A DNA stretch of 42,797 bases, from NCBI GenBank assembly GCA_947454305.1, contig CANGJE010000011.1, positions 1-42,797 of the forward strand, written 5' to 3'. The notes below the pieces were generated by a model. That model was not told the DNA's origin and ran no database searches. It saw only the letters and a list, made by a program, of their open reading frames with translations. Shown piece by piece: positions 1-6,992 of the stretch. Numbering within the stretch: position 1 is the first letter of the stretch; the number at the start of each line of letters is the position of its first letter. A program made the position numbers and the translations under genes. The DNA comes from Oxalobacteraceae bacterium (GTDB taxonomy: Bacteria; Pseudomonadota; Gammaproteobacteria; Burkholderiales; Burkholderiaceae_D).

Positions 1-632
1 AGAGCTTTGATGCCTTCATCACTATTCGCACTACCTTCCATATCAATGTTGAGCGTAGTGATCGTGGTGTTGGTTTGAATTACCTTGGCTAGTGTTTTGA
101 AGCCTTCATCGCTAATCGTGTTGCCTACCAGTTCAAGCGTGGCTAGTTTGCTTAGCTTGTGCCCTGATTTAAGGGTGGTTAACTTATCCAACGTTGATTT
201 GGGTTTTATCGCCTTGGCTAAGGATTTTGCAGCCTTATCATCGATATCACTTTTGCTGATAGATAAACCGTTAATTTGAGGGTGCGCTTTCTCCCTTAGC
301 CATTTAGACAATTCGCCGATGTCGGTACTGCTGAGAGACTCTAATCTAGTGACTACGTTCACTTCAGTTTTCTCGGCAAATTTAGCCCAGAGTTCTCCTT
401 TTACCGTGTTTAATTCGCGTGTTTTCTCAATATCTTTTTTTACGTCGTCTTTAATATTACTAGTGCTGTGAGGGTAAGTAGATGTTGATGACTTGCTTGA
501 TGCATTATTTTCTTGGATCATTCTGGGCGTTGATCGACTTTCTGCGCTCTCTGCAGAAGCGCGCTCTTCAGATGAGCTGTAATCAACTGGATAGTGTTTG
601 GTAGTTTTTGGGGCGAGATCTAGACTGGCCAT
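1..632 (-). CDS. Leucine-rich repeat protein, partial (C-terminus beyond window)
   Basis: The minus strand is open from an ATG at 632 to the window edge, giving about 210 codons with no stop. The start is supported by GGAG eight bases upstream, the same spacing seen in the two LRR genes to the right. The first 70 or so residues are Ser/Thr/Glu-rich and look disordered. Next comes a segment resembling the WxxF...WL module of the neighbours (LWAKFAEKT, then ELSKWLREKAH), then LRRs of ribonuclease-inhibitor type (for example KLATLELVGNTISDEGFKTL and TTITTLNIDMEG). There is no signal peptide or membrane segment. Such LRRs bind proteins; a secreted-effector role is only inferred from the cluster. 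It is the most diverged of the three copies. Confidence 0.85.
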   Translation of the reverse strand, partial: MASLDLAPKTTKHYPVDYSSSEERASAESAESRSTPRMIQENNASSKSSTSTYPHSTSNIKDDVKKDIEKTRELNTVKGELWAKFAEKTEVNVVTRLESLSSTDIGELSKWLREKAHPQINGLSISKSDIDDKAAKSLAKAIKPKSTLDKLTTLKSGHKLSKLATLELVGNTISDEGFKTLAKVIQTNTTITTLNIDMEGSANSDEGIKA

Positions 633-724
633 AGATTATTCTCCAATAAGTTTGGTTTCAGAAATTGTGAGATTAATCTGTGGGAAAAAGAGAAAAAAAG
701 TTCCTAACTTTGGAAGTTTTATGA

Positions 725-730
725 ATTATA
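725..730 (-). promoter_or_regulatory. Candidate -10 box for the leftmost LRR gene
   Basis: On the minus strand a perfect TATAAT lies about 95 bases upstream of the ATG at 632, in a very AT-rich stretch. No good -35 box sits at 17 bases, so the call rests on the -10 hexamer alone. Confidence 0.3.
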
Positions 731-825
731 TAAAAAATTAATTCAAGAAATTCTGATGAGGCGTTCGAATAACGAATTGGTCGAAAAAGAATCGTAATTG
801 ACGTCAGAGAGTGTCAAGGCGACCT

Positions 826-857
826 GCTGGCTCTAGAGACAAATCTCTTGGGCCAGC
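826..857 (-). terminator. Hairpin downstream of the middle LRR gene
   Basis: Two 14-base arms (826-839 and 844-857) pair around a CAAA loop with only one or two non-Watson-Crick positions. The hairpin begins about 30 bases past the stop of the LRR gene at 888-2066. No U-run follows on the minus strand, so it may protect the mRNA end or terminate weakly rather than act as a classical intrinsic terminator. A counterpart with a similar base but a different tip lies after the next LRR gene (2250-2287). Confidence 0.5.
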
Positions 858-887
858 ATTTAGTTATTGCGGCTGTGTGAAATGAGA

Positions 888-2066
888 TTAGGTGTATTTG
901 TTAAACACACTGTTGGTGTCTTTTATTACTTCATCAGTGTTTAGCTTGACTTCTTTATCGAGCGCAAAGAGTTTTTCAGCAATTACACCATTTACATCAC
1001 GTACAGATGTCACATTTCCATCGATCGGATTTGGGTGGCCTGTCAGTAAATCCATAGCAGCAGCGATATTATTTTTAATGATGGATTGAGAATTAAGTAA
1101 GCACTGTGTGTTGATAATGTTTTCGTATATTTTTGCTTCTTTACTATAGTTATTTTCTTCAAGAATTAGTTTCGTGATCTGAGTATTGTTTTTCATAAGA
1201 TCAGCTAAGGCTTCGACGCCTTCAGCATCGATATCATTATCTCTAAGATTAAGAGCGGTGACCATCATGTTGCTCTTAAGTGATTCGGCCAAGAACTTTA
1301 CACCCTCAGTACCGATTTCGTTGTCAGAAATATCCAGTGCGTTGATCTTACTTTTAGGGATCATATTAGCCAAGTCTCTTGCGGCACTAACTCCGAGACG
1401 GTTATGACTAAGATTAAGCGTTGTTATGTTGCTGTTTTGGATTGCTTCAAACAGTGCTTTGCGTCCTGAAGCGCCCATTTCGATTTCAGACAGATTTAGT
1501 GTAGTAATTTTACTTCTGGGGATACCAGCAGCCAGAGCTTTGACGCCCACATTCCCCATCTTCGTTCCGATAAGTTCTAGCGTAGTGATCGTGGTGTGAG
1601 TTTGAATGAACTTGTTTAGTGTTACTACAATTGATTCATCCATATTACTTTCTGTAATGTTTAAACCAGTTAATTTACTATGGGGTGATAGCTTCAACCA
1701 ATTTGTTATGTCTTCTATTTTCTCAATGCTGACGTCTTTTATTTCTAAGATTCCATCTCGGCTAATTTTTGTAGAAAATTCTACCCATTGAGCTTTTATT
1801 TCGCTTGATTGCAGTGGGGGAGTAATTTCAGTTTTACTGCTCTGGCGAGTATCGTGAATACTCTGATTGTTCATTGAAGATATTTTTTCAGCACTCAGCT
1901 CCTGTTTTATACTCGAAGCTGTATTGGTTTTCATAACGGGTGTTGCAGCAGAATTCAATGACTTTTCTGCATCCGATGTTTTATCAGAGCTAGATTCAAC
2001 GAGACTTTCGCTACTATTTACTAATGAATCACTAATACTTGTTCTGCGCGAGACTGGGGTGCTCAT
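888..2066 (-). CDS. Leucine-rich repeat protein, ribonuclease-inhibitor type
   Basis: 392 aa from the ATG at 2066, chosen because GGAG lies eight bases upstream as in both sister genes. A TTG at 2111 would add 15 residues but has no ribosome binding site. Residues 1-90 are Ser/Thr-rich and probably disordered, with a PVMKT motif at about 43-47. Residues 92-125 hold the AQWVEFSTKIS...WLK module shared with the next gene. Seven LRR segments of 27-28 residues follow (about 132-302; for example TLNLSHNRLG, ALDISDNEIG). The last 80 residues form a cap ending in SVFNKYT, almost the same as in the next gene. There is no signal peptide or membrane helix. The function is unknown: a protein-binding scaffold, possibly an exported effector by analogy with LRR effectors of other bacteria. 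Confidence 0.88.
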   Translation of the reverse strand: MSTPVSRRTSISDSLVNSSESLVESSSDKTSDAEKSLNSAATPVMKTNTASSIKQELSAEKISSMNNQSIHDTRQSSKTEITPPLQSSEIKAQWVEFSTKISRDGILEIKDVSIEKIEDITNWLKLSPHSKLTGLNITESNMDESIVVTLNKFIQTHTTITTLELIGTKMGNVGVKALAAGIPRSKITTLNLSEIEMGASGRKALFEAIQNSNITTLNLSHNRLGVSAARDLANMIPKSKINALDISDNEIGTEGVKFLAESLKSNMMVTALNLRDNDIDAEGVEALADLMKNNTQITKLILEENNYSKEAKIYENIINTQCLLNSQSIIKNNIAAAMDLLTGHPNPIDGNVTSVRDVNGVIAEKLFALDKEVKLNTDEVIKDTNSVFNKYT

Positions 2067-2116
2067 AGAAGTTGCTCCAAATTGACGGGGTTTAAGACTA
2101 ATCTGTAGCAAACCAT
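2063..2116 (-). CDS. Possible 17-codon upstream ORF overlapping the LRR start
   Basis: An ATG at 2116 on the minus strand opens a 17-codon frame whose TGA overlaps the ATG of the LRR gene as ATGA. It has no clear ribosome binding site of its own. In the sister gene the equivalent ATG frame stops after six codons, so the arrangement is not conserved and may be chance. Confidence 0.15.
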   Translation of the reverse strand: MVCYRLVLNPVNLEQLL

Positions 2117-2191
2117 TTTAAAAAGTTGCAATCGCGCGCACTTTTTAATGCGCTATGGGCATTACTACTGCAATGAGCTCAGTGGTTTTTC
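2101..2191 (-). repeat. Upstream leader repeat, copy A (middle LRR gene)
   Basis: This 91-base block immediately 5' of the LRR gene matches 3811-3900 in front of the right-hand LRR gene over nearly its full length, for example the shared minus-strand strings GGTTTGCTACAGAT, GCGCATTAAA and CAGTAGTAAT. Read on the minus strand, TTGCAG, 17 bases, then CATTAA could be a weak sigma-70 promoter, but the match is poor. Confidence 0.7.
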
Positions 2192-2249
2192 TACAAAGAA
2201 TTTCTTGTGTTTTCCTCGTCGCAGGCGGCGATAGTGATTGTGTAGGTGA

Positions 2250-2287
2250 CCTGCGGGGAAAGGAGCTTTTACTCCCTAGCCAGCAAG
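2250..2287 (-). terminator. Hairpin downstream of the right-hand LRR gene
   Basis: Outer pairing CCTGC (2250-2254) with GCAAG (2283-2287) and inner pairing GGAG (2262-2265) with CTCC (2272-2275) make an interrupted hairpin about 30 bases past the stop of the LRR gene at 2316-3773. Its flanks match those of the hairpin at 826-857, so the pair looks like a duplicated 3' element. Confidence 0.35.
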
Positions 2288-2315
2288 CTAATCATGGCGG
2301 TTGTGTGAATTGAAA

Positions 2316-3773
2316 TTAGGTGTATTTGTTAAACACGCTGTTAGGATCTTTTTTTATTTCATCCGTATTGAGTTTATCTGCTTTATCGAGCGCAAAAAGT
2401 TTTTCAGCAAGCAAGTCATTTACTTCATGTACTGAGGTCACATTCCCATCATTTGGATTTGTGTGAGCAGTAAGTAGATCTAGGGCACCAGCGATGTTGT
2501 TTTCAATCTGAGCTCTTTGAGCGTTGAGTGCGCACTGCTGCTCAATCTTTTTTTGATATTTCTTACATGCATGACTGCTCGAATTATTATATTTAATGTC
2601 AAGGTTAGTGATTGTTGTATTGGTATTCAGCGCTTTTGCTAAGGCTTGAAGTCCCTCAGCGACCAAGTAGTTAAAATTAAGATAAAGCGTGATGATGGTC
2701 GTGTTGGTTTTCAATTCTTCTGCTAAGGCTTGGCCGCCTTCACTTTCGATGTGGTTCTGATCAAGATTAAGCGTGATAATCGTAGAGTTGTTTTTTAGTG
2801 TTTCGGCCATAGCTTTTGTGCCCTCATCCCGCATGAGGTTATCATTTAGATCAAGCGTGTGGATCTTGGTTTGAGGGTTTGTTGCGATTGCCTTGGCCAA
2901 GGCTTGGGTGCCCTCAACGTCGATCTTGTTCTCACTTAGATCAAGCATGGTCACCGTAGCATTGGTTTGCAATGCCTCGGCTAGGGCTTTGGCACCCTCA
3001 TTGCCAAAACCGTTAAGTCTAAAATTAATGTTGGTGATCGATGTGTTTTTTTTCAATAATTCGGCGAAGGCTTTGGCACCTTCAGCATAGATGTTGTTAT
3101 GTCGAAGATTAACTGTGGTGATTTTAGTTTGAGGGTTTATTGCGATTGCCTCGGCCAAGGCTTTGGCACCTTTAGGGCCGAACTCGTTATTGTTAAGATG
3201 AAGTGTGGTGATAGTTGTGTTGGACTTAAGTGCTTGGGCTAAGGCCTTGGCATCCTCAGCGCCTATATTGCAATGAGTAAGATTAAGTCTAGTGATTGTT
3301 TTGTTGGTCTTCAACATGTCGGCTAAGGCTTTGGCGCCCTCAGCGCCGATGGAGGTGTGGTCTAGATCAAGCTTGATGATCTTATCTTTGGGATTGGTTT
3401 TTAACCATTCGACTAAATCTTGTATTTCTTCTTTCATGAGTCGACGTAATGTTAAGACCCCGTCTGGGCTAATTTTTTTAGAAAATTTCTCCCACTGCTC
3501 TTTTTTAGCGTTTAATTCCTGTGCATTATCAATTTCATTTTTATAGCTCTTGTCGATATTATGATTTTCCCCGGTATATATTTCGCTTGAACTTGAATTT
3601 ACATTTGTACTTGTACTTGCTTTGTAGGTCTCTCGTTGGGCACTCTTTTTGGTTTTCATAACCGGTGGTGACGGAGATTTGGGTTGCTCGTCTACAGCAT
3701 GTGTTTCATGTGAACTGGAATCAACAAGATTTTCGCTGCTGCTGCTTCTTGAAAGTGGGGAGGGCTTGCTCAT
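2316..3773 (-). CDS. Leucine-rich repeat protein with three-LRR super-repeat
   Basis: 485 aa from the ATG at 3773, with GGAG eight bases upstream. Residues 1-85 are Ser-rich and low in complexity, with PVMKT at 37-41. The KEQWEKFSKKIS...WLK module spans about 91-126. Ten LRR segments follow (about 134-395; consensus LxLxxNxIxxEGAKALAEALKTNTTIT), spaced 28, 28, 30, 28, 28, 30, 28, 28, 28 residues. The two 30-residue units carry a NPQTKI insert, so the array is built of 86-residue triplets. The cap, about residues 397-485, ends in SVFNKYT as in the neighbour at 888. The cap has two Cys (HACKK, QQCAL). There is no signal peptide or TM. It is a protein-binding, effector-like protein of unknown target. 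Confidence 0.9.
   Translation of the reverse strand: MSKPSPLSRSSSSENLVDSSSHETHAVDEQPKSPSPPVMKTKKSAQRETYKASTSTNVNSSSSEIYTGENHNIDKSYKNEIDNAQELNAKKEQWEKFSKKISPDGVLTLRRLMKEEIQDLVEWLKTNPKDKIIKLDLDHTSIGAEGAKALADMLKTNKTITRLNLTHCNIGAEDAKALAQALKSNTTITTLHLNNNEFGPKGAKALAEAIAINPQTKITTVNLRHNNIYAEGAKAFAELLKKNTSITNINFRLNGFGNEGAKALAEALQTNATVTMLDLSENKIDVEGTQALAKAIATNPQTKIHTLDLNDNLMRDEGTKAMAETLKNNSTIITLNLDQNHIESEGGQALAEELKTNTTIITLYLNFNYLVAEGLQALAKALNTNTTITNLDIKYNNSSSHACKKYQKKIEQQCALNAQRAQIENNIAGALDLLTAHTNPNDGNVTSVHEVNDLLAEKLFALDKADKLNTDEIKKDPNSVFNKYT
2607..3374 (-). repeat. Higher-order 258-bp (86-aa) repeat inside the LRR gene
   Basis: Three units, 3117-3374, 2859-3116 and 2607-2858, each encode three LRRs. 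The first two are 258 bp and the last 252 bp. The string GGGTTT(g/a)TTGCGATTGCC, with nearby bases also similar, recurs at 2875 and 3133, exactly 258 bp apart. This points to duplication of a block of three LRRs rather than of single repeats. Confidence 0.7.
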
Positions 3774-3810
3774 AGACTGGGCTCCAAATCGAGGGCTTAT
3801 TAAGAGCTTC

Positions 3811-3900
3811 ATCTGTAGCAAACCAGCATAAAAAGTTGCATTGTCTACAAGGTTTAATGCGCTATGGGGATTACTACTGTAAAGAGTTCAGTGGTTTATC
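3811..3900 (-). repeat. Upstream leader repeat, copy B (right-hand LRR gene)
   Basis: This 90-base block is the partner of 2101-2191. The only block of clear divergence is about a dozen bases around 3846-3857. As part of the 5' leader or promoter of two LRR genes it may carry a shared regulatory site. Confidence 0.7.
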
Positions 3901-4238
3901 CTCCAAAAAATCTGTTTGTAGAAAACTCAATCTGCGCATCAGTGGGTGTTAGACATAACGATCGCTCTCAAGAGGATCGAATAAGTGTTTGGGTATGGCG
4001 CGCTTTTTATCTGCCGACATGCTTGGTGAATTCAATTCTCTGGTTGAAGTTGGCTTCGCTGCGAACTGCGATGTTTTGTGGAACTAAGGAATTCTTCCGT
4101 CAAAGTTTCAGGCGTGGAAAAGGCTGGATAGCTGAAAAGTTAAAGTATTGGTAATAAATTCCTGAATCTTGAGCTGTTTTGGTCTTGTTCTGGCTTAGGA
4201 AGGCGGGCTAATGGCTGGGAGCGTCGGGGCTTTTCAGT

Positions 4239-4268
4239 TATAATTCTCTGTTGACCGTTTGTGGTCAA
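4239..4268 (+). promoter_or_regulatory. rpsO promoter -10 and 5' leader hairpin
   Basis: A perfect TATAAT at 4239-4244 would start transcription near 4251. There TTGACC (4251-4256) and GGTCAA (4263-4268) form a hairpin followed by five T. The transcript would thus begin with a stem-loop, about 65 bases ahead of the rpsO coding region. The -35 box is not convincing. Confidence 0.45.
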
Positions 4269-4334
4269 TTTTTCAACGTTGTCACGGCTTATGGGGTTTA
4301 CTCTCCGCTAGCCGCATGTGAAAGGTAATTAGTC

Positions 4335-4604
4335 ATGCCAGTAACTAAAGAAAGTAAAGCTGCGGTTATTGCAGCGAATGCACGTGGTCAGAATGACACG
4401 GGTTCCCCTGAAGTTCAGGTGGCCCTGTTGACCGCACGAATCAATGACCTTAACGGTCACTTTAAGGCCCACGCCAAGGATCATCACTCCCGTCGTGGCC
4501 TGATTATGATGGTCAATCGTCGTAAAAGCCTGCTGGCTTACTTGAAGCGTACCGATGCAGATCGTTATCGCGCGCTGATTGAAAAGCTTGGCCTGCGCAA
4601 ATAA
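4335..4604 (+). CDS. rpsO: 30S ribosomal protein S15
   Basis: 89 aa, the standard length for S15, with the typical start ([17 protein letters not shown]) and the conserved RNA-binding core ([38 protein letters not shown]). S15 is a primary 16S rRNA binding protein that nucleates the 30S platform and makes an intersubunit bridge. A ribosome binding site (AAAGGT) lies before the ATG. pnp follows after a strong terminator, the common bacterial rpsO-pnp order. In Escherichia coli S15 represses its own mRNA; whether it does so here cannot be read from the sequence. Confidence 0.98.
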   Translation: MPVTKESKAAVIAANARGQNDTGSPEVQVALLTARINDLNGHFKAHAKDHHSRRGLIMMVNRRKSLLAYLKRTDADRYRALIEKLGLRK

Positions 4605-4630
4605 ATTTTGCCTGCCGATTTAGGACATAG

Positions 4631-4671
4631 ATGCCTGTATCAGATAACTGATGCGGGCATTTCGTCTTTTT
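4631..4671 (+). terminator. Rho-independent terminator after rpsO
   Basis: A 13-bp stem with two G-U pairs (4631-4643 with 4648-4660), an ATAA loop and a T-rich tail (4666-4671) lie 26 bases past the rpsO stop. It should let rpsO be made in excess over pnp. Confidence 0.85.
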
Positions 4672-4705
4672 GAAGAATGCTTGTTTTAAACGATTGAATA
4701 GTTGG

Positions 4706-4775
4706 CGAGAGCAGGTTTGTCATGCTCTCGAAAGATAACGGTGATCCGTTGTCTGTGGTGAGGTGAACGACAGCG
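4706..4775 (+). promoter_or_regulatory. Structured leader of pnp with two hairpins
   Basis: A perfect 8-bp stem, CGAGAGCA (4706-4713) with TGCTCTCG (4723-4730), is followed by a second stem, CGTTGTC (4747-4753) with GACAGCG (4769-4775). Both lie between the rpsO terminator and the pnp start. In enterobacteria a leader hairpin cut by RNase III underlies pnp autoregulation; the same role here is inference. Confidence 0.45.
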
Positions 4776-4814
4776 CCTGAAAATCTGTCGGTAAAAATAG
4801 AAAGGAAATACCCC

Positions 4815-6947
4815 ATGTTTAATAAAGTTACGAAAACCTTCCAGTACGGTCAGCACAGCGTTACGCTGGAAACTGGCGAGATCGCTAGACAAGCCTCAGG
4901 TGCTGTAATGGTTTCTGTAGAAGATACCGTTATTCTCGCTACGGTCGTTGCGCGCAAAGACGCCAAGCCTGGTCAAGATTTTTTCCCACTCACCGTTGAT
5001 TACGTAGAAAAAACCTATGCTGCCGGTCGTATCCCCGGTGGTTTTTTCAAACGCGAAGGTCGTCCTTCAGAAAAAGAGACGCTGACTTCCCGTTTAATCG
5101 ATCGTCCTATTCGTCCCTTGTTCCCCGAGGGTTATCTGAATGAAGTGCAAGTCATCATTCATGTGTTGTCTGTCAATCCTGAAATCGATCCTGATATTCC
5201 GGCCATGATTGGTGCATCAGCAGCCTTGTGCATTGCTGGTATTCCTTTCAATGGTCCTATTGGTGCTGCACGCGTTGGTTACATTGATGGCCAATACGTA
5301 CTCAATCCGAATGTGTCGCAGTTGGCTGGCTCCAAGATGGATCTGGTTGTTGCAGGTACTGAAACGGCTGTGCTGATGGTTGAATCGGAAGCGCAAGAAC
5401 TCTCAGAAGATATCATGCTGGGCGCTGTAGTGTTTGGTCATGATCATATGAAAGCAGTTATCGATGCTATCCATGATTTAGTACGTGATGGCGGCAAACC
5501 AGAAGTGCAGTGGAGCCCAGCGCCTAAAAATGAAGCGTTGATTTCACGTGTAACGCATTTGGCTGAAGCCAAACTACGTGAAGCATTTGCCACTAAAGAA
5601 AAACAAGCGCGTACTGACAAGCTGCGTCAAATCAGTAGCGAAGTCAATGCTGCATTGGCTGCTGAAGCCGCTGCTACAAGTACTGATGCTCCTAATTCAT
5701 CCGACGTTGGTAACGTGATGTTCGATCTCGAATCCAAAATTGTTCGTTCACAAATTCTCGACGGTGAACCACGTATCGATGGTCGTGATACGCGTACTGT
5801 GCGCCCAATTACTATTCGTACCAGTGTGTTGCCACGTACTCACGGCTCGGCCTTGTTTACGCGCGGTGAAACTCAGGCACTCGTAGTCGCTACTCTGGGT
5901 ACGGCACGTGATGAGCAAAAGATTGATGCATTGACCGGTGAATACAGTGATCGCTTTATGCTTCACTACAACATGCCTCCGTTTGCAACCGGCGAAACAG
6001 GTCGTGTCGGTTCACCTAAGCGTCGCGAAATTGGTCATGGTCGTTTAGCAAAGCGTGCACTGATTGCTGCATTGCCTGCGGCTGATGAATTTAGCTATTC
6101 AGTTCGTTTGGTTTCTGAGATTACCGAATCGAATGGTTCATCTTCCATGGCCTCAGTCTGCGGTGGCAGTCTCGCGTTGATGGATGCAGGTATGCCGTTG
6201 AAAGCACATGTGGCGGGTATCGCTATGGGTCTGATTAAAGAAGGTAACAAGTTTGCAGTGTTGTCAGATATCTTGGGTGATGAAGATCACCTCGGCGATA
6301 TGGACTTCAAAGTAGCGGGTACTGCGAACGGTATTACTGCGCTGCAGATGGATATCAAAATTCAAGGCATCACTAAAGAGATTATGCAAGTCGCTCTCGC
6401 GCAAGCGAAAGAAGGACGTGTCCATATTCTAGGCAAGATGCAAGAAGCGATGCCGCACGGCCGAACTGAGCTGTCGAATTTTGCGCCACGCTTGATTACG
6501 ATTCGCATCAACCCGGAAAAGATTCGTGACGTTATCGGTAAAGGCGGCGCTGTTATTCGTGCGCTGACTGAAGAAACTGGTACGCAAATCGATATTACCG
6601 ACGAAGGTATTGTGACGATCGCTTCGGTTGACGCAGCAGCGGGTCAAGAAGCTAAACGTCGTGTTGAAGAACTCACTGCATCCGTTGAAGTCGGTAAAAA
6701 CTACGATGGCGTTGTGTTGAAGTTGCTCGACTTTGGCGCGATTGTTCAAGTCATGCCAGGTAAAGATGGTTTGCTGCATATCAGCCAAATCGCCAACGAG
6801 CGCGTGAATGCTGTTGCTGACTATTTGAAAGAAGGTCAGCAAGTTCGCGTGAAAGTGTTGGAGACAGATGACCGCGGTCGCTTAAAGCTTTCGATGAAAG
6901 CGGTACTGGCTGAAGAATCTGGCGATGCAGCGCAAACGCAGCAGTAA
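4815..6947 (+). CDS. pnp: Polyribonucleotide nucleotidyltransferase (PNPase)
   Basis: 710 aa, full length. PNPase degrades RNA 3' to 5' by phosphorolysis as a homotrimer and works with RNase E, whose gene is also in this window. Visible parts are the first RNase PH domain (about 1-220, with [12 protein letters not shown]), an alpha-helical linker, the second catalytic RNase PH domain (about 320-545, with [15 protein letters not shown] and the acidic [11 protein letters not shown] motif around 487-497), a KH domain (about 553-615, with [14 protein letters not shown]), and an S1 domain (about 620-690, with [23 protein letters not shown]). AAAGGA lies 9 bases before the ATG. The 5' region has hairpins that could mediate autocontrol. 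Confidence 0.98.
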   Translation: MFNKVTKTFQYGQHSVTLETGEIARQASGAVMVSVEDTVILATVVARKDAKPGQDFFPLTVDYVEKTYAAGRIPGGFFKREGRPSEKETLTSRLIDRPIRPLFPEGYLNEVQVIIHVLSVNPEIDPDIPAMIGASAALCIAGIPFNGPIGAARVGYIDGQYVLNPNVSQLAGSKMDLVVAGTETAVLMVESEAQELSEDIMLGAVVFGHDHMKAVIDAIHDLVRDGGKPEVQWSPAPKNEALISRVTHLAEAKLREAFATKEKQARTDKLRQISSEVNAALAAEAAATSTDAPNSSDVGNVMFDLESKIVRSQILDGEPRIDGRDTRTVRPITIRTSVLPRTHGSALFTRGETQALVVATLGTARDEQKIDALTGEYSDRFMLHYNMPPFATGETGRVGSPKRREIGHGRLAKRALIAALPAADEFSYSVRLVSEITESNGSSSMASVCGGSLALMDAGMPLKAHVAGIAMGLIKEGNKFAVLSDILGDEDHLGDMDFKVAGTANGITALQMDIKIQGITKEIMQVALAQAKEGRVHILGKMQEAMPHGRTELSNFAPRLITIRINPEKIRDVIGKGGAVIRALTEETGTQIDITDEGIVTIASVDAAAGQEAKRRVEELTASVEVGKNYDGVVLKLLDFGAIVQVMPGKDGLLHISQIANERVNAVADYLKEGQQVRVKVLETDDRGRLKLSMKAVLAEESGDAAQTQQ

Positions 6948-6992
6948 TCGAATAACCATTGTTCTAGCAGCTAAAAAATAAAAGGAAGAGCA

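Larger units (their letters stand above)
3774..4334. other. Intergenic boundary between LRR cluster and rpsO
   Basis: 561 bases between divergent genes. The left part (3774-3900) is the leader of the LRR gene. The right end (about 4239-4334) is the rpsO promoter and 5' leader. In between (about 3900-4200) I see no gene I can support. A 96-codon plus-strand frame at 3864-4154 begins inside the LRR leader repeat and has no recognisable domain, so I treat it as chance. Confidence 0.6.

Noticed and set aside
660..720. Hairpin-like ACTTCC/GGAACT plus T-run in the leader of the leftmost LRR gene
   Set aside because: The stem is only four pairs around a mismatch and AT-rich, too weak to call an attenuator.
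892..2085. Plus-strand ORFs across the LRR genes
   Set aside because: They are shadows of the minus-strand LRR frames, favoured by the repeated sequence.
2316..3821. Longer TTG-started N-terminus of the right-hand LRR protein (and 888-2111 for the middle one)
   Set aside because: The ATG 45-48 bases downstream has GGAG at a spacing shared by all three LRR genes, while the TTG has no ribosome binding site. The leader similarity is kept as an observation.
3864..4154. 96-codon plus-strand ORF before rpsO
   Set aside because: It starts inside the LRR leader repeat, has no ribosome binding site or recognisable domain, and lies in an intergenic region.
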